From IMG/VR virus record IMGVR_UViG_3300046660_000488, positions 472,640 through 536,639 of that record: a DNA stretch of 64,000 nucleotides; one strand, 5' to 3'. This DNA is from a virus. A program made the translations under genes and the position numbers. How positions within the stretch are numbered: the first letter of the stretch is position 1; each line of letters opens with the position of its first letter. The notes beneath the pieces were generated by a model. It was not told the origin of the DNA. It was given only the letters and a program-made list of their open reading frames with translations, and ran no database searches. Shown piece by piece: positions 25,120 through 33,278 of the stretch.

Positions 25120-25548
25120 CTATTCCTTTTCTTCAGTTGGGAGGAAATCCACGACGTCCAAGCTAACTTTGCTTCGCTTCGGGGACAGGTATGCTTGGGA
25201 GAACGCGATGTCGGTCACAATCATGTGCTCACTGACCATGCCGCTCAGGCACAGATGCAGATCGAACTTGCACTGGCAGTCGAGCAGCGTCTGGGCGATT
25301 TCACCGCTGGGCGTCGGGAGGAGCTTGTAGTCCAGCATAATGTGCCCATCTTCGATGAAGCACTCAGTGACCAGACCAGCGACACGATCCAGAGAGACGG
25401 TCATGTCGTACGGTGCGTCGAGCGACACGAAGCATTTCTTGTCGTCGATCAGCCGATTGATAGTTCCGACGAGCTTGTCGATCTCGCTTTCCGGATACAC
25501 ACGCCCGGAAGGTGCCTTGCCGAAATTGAGTGCTGATTGAGCGGCCAC
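25120..25548 (-). CDS. Prohead-protease-fold-like protein, probably inactive
   Basis: 142 residues, GTG start. The order GRVYP, a helix, VSLDAP, LDRVAGLV, then GHIMLDYKLLPTPSGEIAQTL and LCLSGMVSE parallels T4 gp21-type prohead proteases (RLYP, GELNHP, GVSSRG). The catalytic His of the NHP motif is replaced (DAP), so it would be a non-proteolytic relative. Tentative. Confidence 0.55.
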   Translation of the reverse strand: MAAQSALNFGKAPSGRVYPESEIDKLVGTINRLIDDKKCFVSLDAPYDMTVSLDRVAGLVTECFIEDGHIMLDYKLLPTPSGEIAQTLLDCQCKFDLHLCLSGMVSEHMIVTDIAFSQAYLSPKRSKVSLDVVDFLPTEEKE

Positions 25549-25563
25549 GTGTTATCCCTTACA

Positions 25564-25579
25564 ATATGGTTTACCATAT
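25564..25579 (-). promoter_or_regulatory. GTAAAC-core palindrome
   Basis: ATATGGT-AA-ACCATAT on the minus strand, 16 nt upstream of the GTG at 25548. Same motif family as the sites at 45312, 51497, 54040, 60454 and 63630. Confidence 0.5.
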
Positions 25580-25604
25580 CGAGGGATGACAATTCCCGTC
25601 AAAA

Positions 25605-25814
25605 TTAAAGGCGACGGTTCCGGGTCTGGACGAGAACAGCTTGCTTGACGATGACGGCCAGTTGGAACGGCGTGCTCGGCCGCCGCTGCATCACCAGCAG
25701 CGTGGCGTAGTCGAGGATTTCCAGCATCAGAGCGTCGTCGATGGCGTGGCCGATCTCTTTCTCGACCATCTGCTCCATCATCATTCGGACTTGCGGTAGA
25801 TTGGGCTGGATCAT
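25605..25814 (-). CDS. Small helical protein, predicted leaderless
   Basis: 69 residues from MIQPNLPQVRMMMEQMVEKE. The start was chosen because TAAATA ends 5 nt before it; the upstream in-frame start would overlap the promoter. No domain recognised. Confidence 0.6.
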   Translation of the reverse strand: MIQPNLPQVRMMMEQMVEKEIGHAIDDALMLEILDYATLLVMQRRPSTPFQLAVIVKQAVLVQTRNRRL

Positions 25815-25818
25815 GAAG

Positions 25819-25824
25819 TATTTA
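25819..25824 (-). promoter_or_regulatory. Late promoter core TAAATA, leaderless geometry
   Basis: Minus strand, core ends 5 nt before ATG 25814. It is back to back with the sigma70-like promoter that follows on the plus strand. Confidence 0.6.
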
Positions 25825-25829
25825 GTGGC

Positions 25830-25857
25830 TTGACGAAGCACAGAATCTGTCTATACT
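25830..25857 (+). promoter_or_regulatory. Sigma70-like promoter with AAGCACAG octamer
   Basis: TTGACG (25830-25835), 16-nt spacer beginning with AAGCACAG (25836-25843), TATACT (25852-25857). Serves the run 25888-27693. Confidence 0.7.
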
Positions 25858-25887
25858 ACGTTCAACTTCATCAACACGGAGCGCCCC

Positions 25888-26106
25888 ATGTCCAAGCCGA
25901 TCTATGCCCTGTTCTACGAAGTGGAATTCGGTGAGAAGCGTTGGATTCTGTGCGCGCCCAATTCGTCGCCGACCGGCCGCTACGACACGCGCGCTCTGGC
26001 CGAAGCCAGCGCCCGCCGCTCGGGCCTGAAGGTCGAACGTCGCCCGGACTTCGACCGCGATCTGATGAAGAACGTCGGCTTCATGGCCCGTCGCCCGGCG
26101 TACTAA
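25888..26106 (+). CDS. Unknown 72-residue basic protein
   Basis: MSKPIYALFYEVEFGEKRW..., many Arg; CGGAG site. First gene of a plus-strand operon. Confidence 0.65.
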   Translation: MSKPIYALFYEVEFGEKRWILCAPNSSPTGRYDTRALAEASARRSGLKVERRPDFDRDLMKNVGFMARRPAY

Positions 26107-26108
26107 AC

Positions 26109-26702
26109 ATGAATCTCAACTGGATCGAGAACCGTCACCGCATGCAGGCGGACGGCGCGCTGGGAAAGTGGAGCTACCGCACCGGCCGTGGTTCGGTGAC
26201 GTTCCTGCCCAAGACCGAAAAGCCGTGGTCCGTCATGTGGGTCAAGATGGAGGACGGTCCCGAGAAGGATTTGTTCGGCGAACGCCACCGCGAGCACGAA
26301 ATCGCCTCCTGCCACCCGAAACTCGTCGAGCAGATGGTCGAAGCGTTCGAGACCCCGAACCCGGCCGTCAACGTCGCGGGTGGTGATCCGGCCGACATCC
26401 TGCTGACCAAGCTGAAATTCGATTTCGCCATGACGGGCGGTGGTCGCCAGTACAGCGTCAAGTCGGGAAAGCATTATGTCAGCGTCCTGCTGACCAACAC
26501 CTTCCTAGCCGTGCGCGTGGACAAGCGCGGAAACTGGGTCAACATGCTCCGGGTCATGACGGCATGGGACGGCACGGACGACTTGATCCCGCTGCACTGG
26601 CCCGACAATGTCGCCAATCCCATCGCTGTCGCGTGCCAGTTCGTCGTGGACGTCATGATCGACGCCATCGCAGCCGAAACCAAGTGGGAAGAACCGCGCT
26701 GA
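26109..26702 (+). CDS. Unknown 197-residue protein
   Basis: MNLNWIENRHRMQADGALG..., two nt after the previous stop. Not recognised; coupled by TGATG to the M23 gene. Confidence 0.65.
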   Translation: MNLNWIENRHRMQADGALGKWSYRTGRGSVTFLPKTEKPWSVMWVKMEDGPEKDLFGERHREHEIASCHPKLVEQMVEAFETPNPAVNVAGGDPADILLTKLKFDFAMTGGGRQYSVKSGKHYVSVLLTNTFLAVRVDKRGNWVNMLRVMTAWDGTDDLIPLHWPDNVANPIAVACQFVVDVMIDAIAAETKWEEPR

Positions 26703-27229
26703 TGGTCTGGAAGAACCCACTGCCGCTGAAGCTGATCGTCACCAACGACAGCCTGTCGTTCTTGGGCATGCCCGAGGGCTCGACCGGCCTGCCGATCCTT
26801 CCGCACCCCGGCGCCTTCGGCTTCGTCCGCAAGCACCACATCCACGAGGGCGTGGACCTCTACGCGCCGGAGGGGACGCCGGTCACCGCCGTGGAGAAAG
26901 GCGTCGTCGTCGGAGTCATGCCGTTCACCGGCGAGCACGCCGGTTATCCCAACTGGGAGAACACGTGGTGCGTTCTGGTCGAAGGGAAGACCGGCGTCGT
27001 CGTCTACGGCGAGATCGACCCGTCCGTCCATTTCGGTGATGAAGTGCGCGCGGGCGATCTGATCGGCACGATCATGCGCGTCCTGAAAAACGACAAGGGA
27101 CGTCCCATGTCGATGCTGCACCTTGAGCTTTATGTTCGAGGCACGCGGGACGTGGTGGAGTGGACCGGTCTTCCGCAAGACCCGTCGCACCTTGACCCGA
27201 CGCCGCATCTGCGGAAAATCGCCGAATGA
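26702..27229 (+). CDS. M23 (LytM-type) metallopeptidase domain protein
   Basis: 175 residues. HHIHEGVDLYAPEGTPVTAVEKGVV (about 43-68) contains the His and Asp zinc ligands, and SMLHLELY the final H-x-H-like segment (His-Leu-Glu here, so the second His is replaced). M23 enzymes cut peptidoglycan cross-bridges. No signal peptide. Neighbour of an M50 and a SprT-like protease gene. Confidence 0.75.
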   Translation: MVWKNPLPLKLIVTNDSLSFLGMPEGSTGLPILPHPGAFGFVRKHHIHEGVDLYAPEGTPVTAVEKGVVVGVMPFTGEHAGYPNWENTWCVLVEGKTGVVVYGEIDPSVHFGDEVRAGDLIGTIMRVLKNDKGRPMSMLHLELYVRGTRDVVEWTGLPQDPSHLDPTPHLRKIAE

Positions 27230-27693
27230 TTTGGCTCCTAACGATCTATCTCGTGGCCTACGCCAGCGTTGTGCTCCATGAACTGGGCCACGCGACGGCG
27301 GGCGTGATCTCCAAACGACCCATCGCCAGCTTTAACATCGGCAAGGGTCCGGGCCTTCGGTTCACGATCAGCAAGACCAAGGTCTATCTGGGCCTTGTTC
27401 CCGATGGTGGGAATGTGACCTACTACCGGTCGGTGGACTGGCGGAAGACGATCCTGATCTTGGCCGCTGGTCCGTCCATCAACGCGGCGATTTTCTTTGT
27501 GGCCACCCTGATGCTGATCACCGACACGTCCAGCCGGTTGCTGTGGATCATCGTGTGCATCAACATTCTGGCGACCGTCGTGAATTTCTCTTCGGCCATC
27601 AAGGGATCGGACGGCTGGAACATCAAGCAAACGATGGCCCGACGCGACGCGCGCGAGAAAGACTATCAGGATTACCTCGCACGCAATCCCTAA
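27226..27693 (+). CDS. M50 site-2-type intramembrane metalloprotease
   Basis: 155 residues. VVLHELGHATAG gives HELGH at residues 18-22 inside the first membrane helix; LAAGPSINAAIFF is the conserved second core helix; SDGWNI near residue 126 supplies the Asp ligand region. Three to four membrane segments, then a basic tail. M50 enzymes cleave membrane-bound regulators. Rare in phages. ATGA overlap with the M23 gene. Confidence 0.8.
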   Translation: MIWLLTIYLVAYASVVLHELGHATAGVISKRPIASFNIGKGPGLRFTISKTKVYLGLVPDGGNVTYYRSVDWRKTILILAAGPSINAAIFFVATLMLITDTSSRLLWIIVCINILATVVNFSSAIKGSDGWNIKQTMARRDAREKDYQDYLARNP

Positions 27694-27696
27694 ATA
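27691..27696 (+). promoter_or_regulatory. Late promoter core TAAATA, leaderless geometry
   Basis: Contains the TAA stop of the M50 gene; ends 5 nt before ATG 27701. Confidence 0.6.
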
Positions 27697-27700
27697 CGGG

Positions 27701-28420
27701 ATGCGTCTCCATGAACTCGAAGAGCCAGACTACGACATCCAAGCGCGGTACGATCATTTCAACCGCATGCTGTTCAACAGCGTGTTGCCGAAGGTCAAGT
27801 GCATCTGGAACCGGCGTCTGAAGGCTGGTGGTCGGGTCTGGGCCGAATTGATTCCAGACCCCTACCGTCGTGGTCACCAGATCGCCGATATGAAGACGTG
27901 CACGCTGTCGCTATCGCCGCGCTACAGCCGAGACGCGCGCGGGTTTGACCAGATGCTGCTGCACGAAATGATCCACGTCTATTTCTTCGACAAGGGCGAC
28001 ACCAACCATGGCCACGGCGTCGCCTTCGAGAGAATGCGCGAGCGGCTGTCCACGATGGTCGGGTTCGAAATCCCCCGCCGGGATGACACCGAAGGGCTGG
28101 CGCTGGCCAACGACAAAATCAAGCCGGTCTTGGTTCTGATCGCCGATGAAAAAGGTGTGCCGACGCTCTGCACGGTTCTGGCCAGTAGCATGCTGGCCAA
28201 GGCCGATGAAATCGAGACGCACTACACCAAGATCATGCCCCGGACGCCGTACACGCGCATTCGCTTGCTGATCATGTCCACGACCGCGTGGACCAAGGTC
28301 TCCGGACAGTCGCCCAACTTCCGCTCGCTGGGCAAGTACCTGCCGCTTCGCGTCGTCGATCCGCAGGCGACGGCTGACCTCGCCAATCCAGAGAAGGTCA
28401 TCTTCGACCTTCAAAAATGA
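27701..28420 (+). CDS. SprT-like zinc metalloprotease with capsid-targeting-like leader
   Basis: 239 residues. Leader MRLHELEE. Then a SprT-type layout: YDHFNRMLFNSVLPKVKCIWNRRLKAGG, LSPRY, and LLHEMIHVYFFDKGDTNHGHGVAF, with HEMIH at residues 88-92 and a further His about 15 residues later. SprT/Spartan proteins degrade DNA-bound proteins. The C-terminal 120 residues are unassigned. Predicted leaderless late mRNA, unlike the preceding genes of the run. Confidence 0.8.
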   Translation: MRLHELEEPDYDIQARYDHFNRMLFNSVLPKVKCIWNRRLKAGGRVWAELIPDPYRRGHQIADMKTCTLSLSPRYSRDARGFDQMLLHEMIHVYFFDKGDTNHGHGVAFERMRERLSTMVGFEIPRRDDTEGLALANDKIKPVLVLIADEKGVPTLCTVLASSMLAKADEIETHYTKIMPRTPYTRIRLLIMSTTAWTKVSGQSPNFRSLGKYLPLRVVDPQATADLANPEKVIFDLQK

Positions 28421-28643
28421 GTTGCAGCCGGAATCCCGATTCTCCACCGGCTCTGTCCGCGTCTGACCCTTCCGGGGACAGTCGCCCTTCCGCCTAAGCG
28501 GGATGGGGTTCACTCGCGGCCGTGCAATTTGTGTATCGTATCTTAGTGCCCCTTGCGGGGATCGCCACACCATGCAACTCGTTGACCAATATGGGGCGCC
28601 ACGTTCAGGTGTCAAGCCCGGCTTGACTACTTGAAATCTGTGC
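28421..28643. other. Gene-free stretch
   Basis: No convincing reading frame on either strand. CCCCTTGCGGGG (about 28550) is a short hairpin. The left part may hold a terminator, but no T-run follows. Confidence 0.4.
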
Positions 28644-28671
28644 TTGCAATACTTCAAAACTGTGCTATGTA
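28638..28671 (+). promoter_or_regulatory. Sigma70-like promoter with CTGTGCTT octamers
   Basis: TTGCAA (28644-28649), 16 nt, TATGTA (28666-28671). CTGTGCTT overlaps the -35 (28638-28645) and CTGTGCTA the -10 (28660-28667). Confidence 0.65.
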
Positions 28672-28706
28672 TCCACCCTCGATGTTTCTACGGAAAGGGT
28701 GTGACG

Positions 28707-29036
28707 ATGAGCCAGACGATCTTTGTTGTAATTGGCGAATACCAGTACGACGAGACGTCGGACCATTGGAACGTCTGGTCGTTCACCGACCACATGAAGG
28801 CGCTGTCCTACGCCCAAGAATGCCAGCAGCGGCTGGCCGAGTACGGCCCCAAGGCACACGCCTTCCTCCACCAGTGGTCCAAAGATCACCCCGACGCGCC
28901 GTATCAGGAAATGAACACGATGCGCGACAGGGCTGAGAAGCAACTGCGCGCCCGTGTCGGCGACCGTGGCCTCAGCTACTACTGCCCGGACTTTAGCCTT
29001 GTCGAGTACAAGGTCGAACCCCTGAAACTCGGCTGA
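28707..29036 (+). CDS. Unknown 109-residue protein
   Basis: MSQTIFVVIGEYQYDETSD..., GGAAAGGGTG site. Not recognised. Probable early gene. Confidence 0.65.
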   Translation: MSQTIFVVIGEYQYDETSDHWNVWSFTDHMKALSYAQECQQRLAEYGPKAHAFLHQWSKDHPDAPYQEMNTMRDRAEKQLRARVGDRGLSYYCPDFSLVEYKVEPLKLG

Positions 29037-29046
29037 GGGAGACGCA

Positions 29047-29262
29047 ATGGCTGTCCACGATCCCGAAAACCCGTTCGCCACTCCGCAGCACGAACGTCTC
29101 TACGTCGTGCGCTGTGCGTGTGAAGGAAATCCTGACTGGGATGTCACGATTCCTCTCGGCGAAGAATGGGCGCGCAAGCATCTGACGTCCAGTCGGGAGC
29201 GAAACAACGATCCGAGGTTTCGATACTACCTCGCGAAAATCATCTACGAAGTAATCGAGTAA
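29047..29262 (+). CDS. Unknown 71-residue protein
   Basis: MAVHDPENPFATPQHERLY..., GAGGGAGA site, 10 nt after the previous gene. Confidence 0.65.
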   Translation: MAVHDPENPFATPQHERLYVVRCACEGNPDWDVTIPLGEEWARKHLTSSRERNNDPRFRYYLAKIIYEVIE

Positions 29263-29279
29263 AATCGTAGCACAGTGGG

Positions 29280-29308
29280 TTGACACTGTGCTTCATCGCA
29301 GGTATAAG
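29280..29308 (+). promoter_or_regulatory. Sigma70-like promoter with CTGTGCTT octamer
   Basis: TTGACA (29280-29285), 17-nt spacer starting CTGTGCTT (29286-29293), TATAAG (29303-29308). TAGCACAG at 29268-29275 is a near inverted copy. Confidence 0.7.
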
Positions 29309-29342
29309 ACTCCCACATTCGCTGATGAGGAGACGTTTTCGC

Positions 29343-29903
29343 ATGGCCCGTTTCAAGCAAACCCGCGCTGACTACATCGCCCGCCTGCCGGAAGGCGCTG
29401 TCAAGCACGTCGAGGGTGGCGCTGAATGGTACACCTACGACGACGGCCACTTCAACGTCATGTTCTTCCAGTCGCCCCGGATGGTGAAGCCGTCCAAATG
29501 GCTCCGTTGCCCGACCGCCGAGCGTCGTGACAGCCAGATCAAGCTGATGCTGGGCCAGATCGCCGACGCCGCCGACCGCAAGGAAAAGTATCGCCAAGAG
29601 GCGATGGCTGAGCGCGGCACGTTCGCCGAAGGCGAAATCCTCTACACCTCGTGGGGCTGGGAACAGACCAACATCGACTTCTACCAAGTCGTCCGCGTCA
29701 CCGGTGCGTCCATCGTCGTTCGCGAACTGGCCAAGAACAGCGTCGAGACGATGTCGATGCAGGGCCGCTGCACGGCCAAGAAGGACGAGTTCGTCGGCCC
29801 CGAAATCATGCTCCGCATCGGGACCTATGGCCCAAAGATCGAAGGCCGCTATAACCTCTACAAGTGGGACGGCCGCGAGCTTAACTGGACGGCATACGCC
29901 TAA
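29343..29903 (+). CDS. Unknown 186-residue protein
   Basis: MARFKQTRADYIARLPEGA..., GAGGAG site. Basic N-terminus, Trp/Tyr-rich C-terminus. Not recognised. Confidence 0.7.
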   Translation: MARFKQTRADYIARLPEGAVKHVEGGAEWYTYDDGHFNVMFFQSPRMVKPSKWLRCPTAERRDSQIKLMLGQIADAADRKEKYRQEAMAERGTFAEGEILYTSWGWEQTNIDFYQVVRVTGASIVVRELAKNSVETMSMQGRCTAKKDEFVGPEIMLRIGTYGPKIEGRYNLYKWDGRELNWTAYA

Positions 29904-29912
29904 GAGGACGCC

Positions 29913-30290
29913 ATGCTGAACATCGACTTCCAAAACCGCCAGCCGGGTGACATCGAGCAGCAGATTCGTCTGCTGCTCGAATCCGACGAGGCCGTGCTGC
30001 GGATCGACAACTGCATCCGTGGCCATGGGATCGGCGGCGAGATCGGTGTCATCGCCAGCAAGATCGGCGTCCACTGGATGAGCATCGGCTGTCTCGATGA
30101 GACCGGCACGTTCGCCAAGAACCTCCCGTCGATCATGGCCGAGTACAAGGCCAAGAAAAACGAGACGCTGATCATCTTCACCGGTGGAGCCAACCAGCGG
30201 TTTGAAGACCGCGCTTTTTGGCTCGGAGCCGCGCGGCGCTATGCCGCCCAAGGCTACCGCATCATCATCACCAGCTACATCGGGGAGTAA
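29913..30290 (+). CDS. Unknown 125-residue protein
   Basis: MLNIDFQNRQPGDIEQQIR..., Gly-rich IRGHGIGGEIG turn and a final LIIFTGGANQ strand-loop. Could be Rossmann-like; not assigned. Confidence 0.65.
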   Translation: MLNIDFQNRQPGDIEQQIRLLLESDEAVLRIDNCIRGHGIGGEIGVIASKIGVHWMSIGCLDETGTFAKNLPSIMAEYKAKKNETLIIFTGGANQRFEDRAFWLGAARRYAAQGYRIIITSYIGE

Positions 30291-30296
30291 CGGCAC

Positions 30297-30689
30297 ATGA
30301 AATTCGACTTCAACAAGCGAGTGAACGCCACGGCCCTGCGGGAGGCTATCGTGCTGATGCACGTCGGTGCCACGACCAACGAGCGGATCATCGAGATCGT
30401 CGGCGTGTTGGAAACCGACCAAATCCTGAACCACATCCAGATGCGGGAAATCCCGGTCCGCCGGTTCAATCTCGCGGCGTTCGCCACGCAATCGACGGCG
30501 TCCGCCGAGAAAGAGATCACGCGCGAGACCAAGGGTCAGATGGGCAAAGCCGTCTTCGTCTTCGACGGCATGGGCAACTGCCCCGAGGAACGCCAAGCCG
30601 CCTACCAGCGCTGCTTGGACGCCGCGTTGAGCGAAGGCCACAAGGCGGTGACCATCACCTACGAAGATGAAGTCGTCGGGGCGGCGTGA
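30297..30689 (+). CDS. Unknown 130-residue protein
   Basis: MKFDFNKRVNATALREAIV..., not recognised. GGGGAG site; next gene begins inside its stop (GTGA). Confidence 0.65.
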   Translation: MKFDFNKRVNATALREAIVLMHVGATTNERIIEIVGVLETDQILNHIQMREIPVRRFNLAAFATQSTASAEKEITRETKGQMGKAVFVFDGMGNCPEERQAAYQRCLDAALSEGHKAVTITYEDEVVGAA

Positions 30690-31045
30690 CCCTAGAAGAC
30701 CTTCTCGCCTCGTGGCAGACCAGCGCGTGGCTGACATACGAGCGCCGGTTCAAAGTCTACGTCCGCAAGAGCCGCCGATACATCGACGGCAAGATGTACC
30801 CGGCGCTCGACATCGGCAACATGAGCGTTCCGGAGAAGCATCACCGCAAGGGGTACTTCACCCGCTTCCTGACGCTTCTGGAGGCCACGGCGGACGAACG
30901 CGGTGACCTCGTCTACATCGAGAACATCCTAGAGCCGGGAATCGTCGGGTTTCTTGAACGTCGGGGCTATCACTACCTGACCAGCACCGATCCCCGCATC
31001 CCTTGCTATTACAGATGGCCCAAAGAAAAAGCCCCGGTCGAGTGA
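30686..31045 (+). CDS. GNAT-like acetyltransferase, GTG start
   Basis: 119 residues. LDIGNMSVPEKHHRKGYFTRFLTLLEATADERG matches beta4/alpha3 of GNATs (H-R-K-G-x-F in place of R-x-x-G-x-G), and GIVGFLERRGYHYL the C-terminal part. Ends at a strong terminator. Confidence 0.7.
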   Translation: MTLEDLLASWQTSAWLTYERRFKVYVRKSRRYIDGKMYPALDIGNMSVPEKHHRKGYFTRFLTLLEATADERGDLVYIENILEPGIVGFLERRGYHYLTSTDPRIPCYYRWPKEKAPVE

Positions 31046-31055
31046 CCGGGCTTTT
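31025..31055. terminator. Bidirectional intrinsic terminator
   Basis: CCCGGTC and GACCGGG form a 7-bp stem with a short loop, AAAA on the left and CTTTT on the right. It separates convergent operons. Confidence 0.75.
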
Positions 31056-31078
31056 GCATTTCATGGCTGGTGAGCAGC

Positions 31079-31804
31079 TTAGGCCGCTTCGTGCTCACGA
31101 ACCGGCTGGGCGTGGGCGTGGATGGCGACCGGCTGCGACTTGGAGGCGGCTTCGCGTTTGGCGGCCTCGACCTCGTCCACGTTCGGGAACACGGTGTTGT
31201 GGTCGCGCTTGGCTTCCCAGACGGTCGTGGAGACCGACTGCTCAGGGATGCTCAGGCGGCGCGAGATCGTCTTGGGGCCGTAGCCGTAGGCGCGAAGCTC
31301 GATGATCCGGGCCTTGATCGCACGACGCTCTTCCATGCTCAGGGTGCGACGGTTGACCAGACCACCCTTGGTCTTGTCGTCGCTCTCGGCCGCCTTGCGG
31401 GCCGCCTTAGCTTCGGCGAGGATGGCGTTGACGCGCTTGGTGTCGATGCCCTCGTCCTTGGCGATCTGGCTGGGCGTCTGGCCCTTCAGACGGCGCTCAT
31501 CCACCCGCCCTTCGAGGCTTGTCGAGAGCAGCGGTTCGCCATTGAGCATTGGGACCTTGGCCTTGCTCTTGGCTTTCGCCTTGGGTGCGGTTTCCGGCGC
31601 GCCCAGCATCAGCGGCTCGGCGGCGGCCACGACCGGCTCAGGAGCCGCCACGGCGGCGACGGCGCTCAGGTTGGCGACCATCATCAGGTGGACCAGCATG
31701 CTGGCCCGTACGGGCTCTTGGAGCTTGTTGATGACGGCGACGAAGTCGGCGGCGTCCGGCGCGGTGATGAAGGTGGCCAGATCGGTGGGGTTCATCGTGT
31801 TCAT
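31079..31804 (-). CDS. Double helix-turn-helix regulator-like protein
   Basis: 241 residues from MNTMNPTDLATF. An Ala/Pro-rich linker, then two HTH-type segments: QTPSQIAKDEGIDTKRVNAIL and YGPKTISRRLSIPEQSVSTTV, each with the turn and recognition helix pattern of DNA-binding proteins. The basic spacer supports DNA binding. Candidate phage transcription regulator. Confidence 0.7.
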   Translation of the reverse strand: MNTMNPTDLATFITAPDAADFVAVINKLQEPVRASMLVHLMMVANLSAVAAVAAPEPVVAAAEPLMLGAPETAPKAKAKSKAKVPMLNGEPLLSTSLEGRVDERRLKGQTPSQIAKDEGIDTKRVNAILAEAKAARKAAESDDKTKGGLVNRRTLSMEERRAIKARIIELRAYGYGPKTISRRLSIPEQSVSTTVWEAKRDHNTVFPNVDEVEAAKREAASKSQPVAIHAHAQPVREHEAA

Positions 31805-31806
31805 GG

Positions 31807-32154
31807 TCAGAAGCTCTTCTTGGACCACGTGCGCTCGATGCCGAGAGCCATGGCGACAGACGTCAGGGTGTAGTTTTGGGGGCGCTTGACGGTTCCGAAG
31901 AGCCAGCCGTTGATGCAATACCGGGAGACCGGCCGTGCGATCTTGGCGGTGGCGGCTTCGATCTGCTCCGGGTTCATGCCGCTGGAGTTGATGAAGCCGA
32001 TGATCACGTCCATGTCCGGGTCCTTATCGACCCCACGATAGCCGTGCTTCTGGCCCACGGCCGGAATTTGGTTCACCCGAGGCTTTTTCACGCCGAGTGA
32101 CGAGACGCGAACCAATGGTCCGCCTGACGATGGTTTAGGTGCTGTTGCTGACAT
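31807..32154 (-). CDS. HTH (Xre-like) protein
   Basis: 115 residues. MNPEQIEAATAKIARPVSRYCINGWL... TSVAMALG fits the five-helix lambda-repressor-type domain. It precedes the double-HTH gene by 2 nt, forming a regulator pair. Confidence 0.65.
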   Translation of the reverse strand: MSATAPKPSSGGPLVRVSSLGVKKPRVNQIPAVGQKHGYRGVDKDPDMDVIIGFINSSGMNPEQIEAATAKIARPVSRYCINGWLFGTVKRPQNYTLTSVAMALGIERTWSKKSF

Positions 32155-32205
32155 GGTCCCATTTCCCTTGAGATTCGATAGCAGTACCAGAAAAAACTGA
32201 GTTGT

Positions 32206-32961
32206 CTATTCCTCACCCAACTTTTTCAAATAGCCCGCATAGTGTGATGGTGAACAGAACAGTGCAGAGGCGTTCCGCTTCTTGTCGGTCAGGAAACGAC
32301 CACAGCATTTGCAGTGTCCTCGTGCGGGTTTAGGAGCAGGAAGGGCCGCCAGTTGAGGCACAGAGGCGATCTCTGCACGCAGCGAAACCCGCTCGGCTTC
32401 CTCAGCCTCTCCATCAGCTTCAGCGGCTCGCAGAACGACCCACTTGATGAATAGCTCGATTGGCAATTCGAGGAAGGATTGCTTGCTGACCCCGCCGACT
32501 TCAGCGACATAGTCGATGAACTCTTCAAGCAGGTCTGAGGCGTTGATGTAGCGATTGAACTCGCGGACGCGGTTCGCCTTGTAGACGATCTTCGCGTTCT
32601 CGTCCTTGAGGGTGTAGGAGCCGTCGATGTGGACTTGGATGACCGTCCCGTCCGGAAGTTCGATGACGGCCGCAGCGCCATCGGCGACCACGTGGTGACC
32701 ACCGTGGATCGTCCGCTTGCTCGGGCCGCCGTCCACCACGTCGTTGTAGAACGCTTGGTGGTAAGGAACGGTGGCGAGAGAGCTTGTCCCACCGCCACCC
32801 CCACCGCCACCCCCACCGCCACCCACGATATTGATGTTATGACCATTCGAAATGATCATCGTGTTCTTTAGTGGACCCGCCGTTGAACCAGCCGACGTCC
32901 CGTGAACCACCCATTGGTTCATGAGAGTTGACGTCTGGTTGGTGACGTAGACCGTGCTCAC
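32206..32961 (-). CDS. Protein with polyglycine tract and C-terminal zinc ribbon
   Basis: 251 residues. An N-terminal Thr/Asn/Ser-rich region, 12 consecutive Gly (about 48-59) encoded by a perfect 12-nt triplication, a central domain, and a C-terminal CKCC ... C-S-P-S-H zinc-binding motif like those in phage Rho-type or homing-linked proteins. Function unknown. Confidence 0.65.
   Translation of the reverse strand: MSTVYVTNQTSTLMNQWVVHGTSAGSTAGPLKNTMIISNGHNINIVGGGGGGGGGGGGTSSLATVPYHQAFYNDVVDGGPSKRTIHGGHHVVADGAAAVIELPDGTVIQVHIDGSYTLKDENAKIVYKANRVREFNRYINASDLLEEFIDYVAEVGGVSKQSFLELPIELFIKWVVLRAAEADGEAEEAERVSLRAEIASVPQLAALPAPKPARGHCKCCGRFLTDKKRNASALFCSPSHYAGYLKKLGEE
32789..32824. repeat. Three perfect 12-nt tandem copies
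   Basis: Unit CCACCGCCACCC repeated three times (32789-32800, 32801-32812, 32813-32824); in the minus-strand gene it encodes Gly only. In frame, so copy number changes would alter tract length by 4 Gly. Confidence 0.95.
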
Positions 32962-33269
32962 CCCTGATCACTCCGATTGACCCAGCGGTCTCGGATGAAG
33001 GCCGACGCGGTCGAGGTCACCATGGGCTGGCTATCGCTCTTCCAAACGGAGCCCCGCCGGACGATGTGCGTGTTGGGATCGCTCCCCCAGCGCTCACCGG
33101 TGACCCGGCCGTCCTTGATTTGCCGGAAGTGCAGGTGACCACAGTGCGGGCATTCAACCTGATGGTTGCCGCTCATGCTGTAGTCTAACTCGGCGACGAA
33201 ATTCTTGCTGCACGCATGGCAGTACATGTCCGTGCGGTGTGGTCCGGTATGCTTTAGGAGATCGCCCAT
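32958..33269 (-). CDS. Zinc-ribbon protein
   Basis: 103 residues with CHAC near residue 17 and CPHC near residue 40, a typical zinc ribbon, then a basic, Ser/Thr-rich tail. ATGA overlap with the polyglycine gene. Confidence 0.7.
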   Translation of the reverse strand: MGDLLKHTGPHRTDMYCHACSKNFVAELDYSMSGNHQVECPHCGHLHFRQIKDGRVTGERWGSDPNTHIVRRGSVWKSDSQPMVTSTASAFIRDRWVNRSDQG

Positions 33270-33278
33270 TGGGTACGC

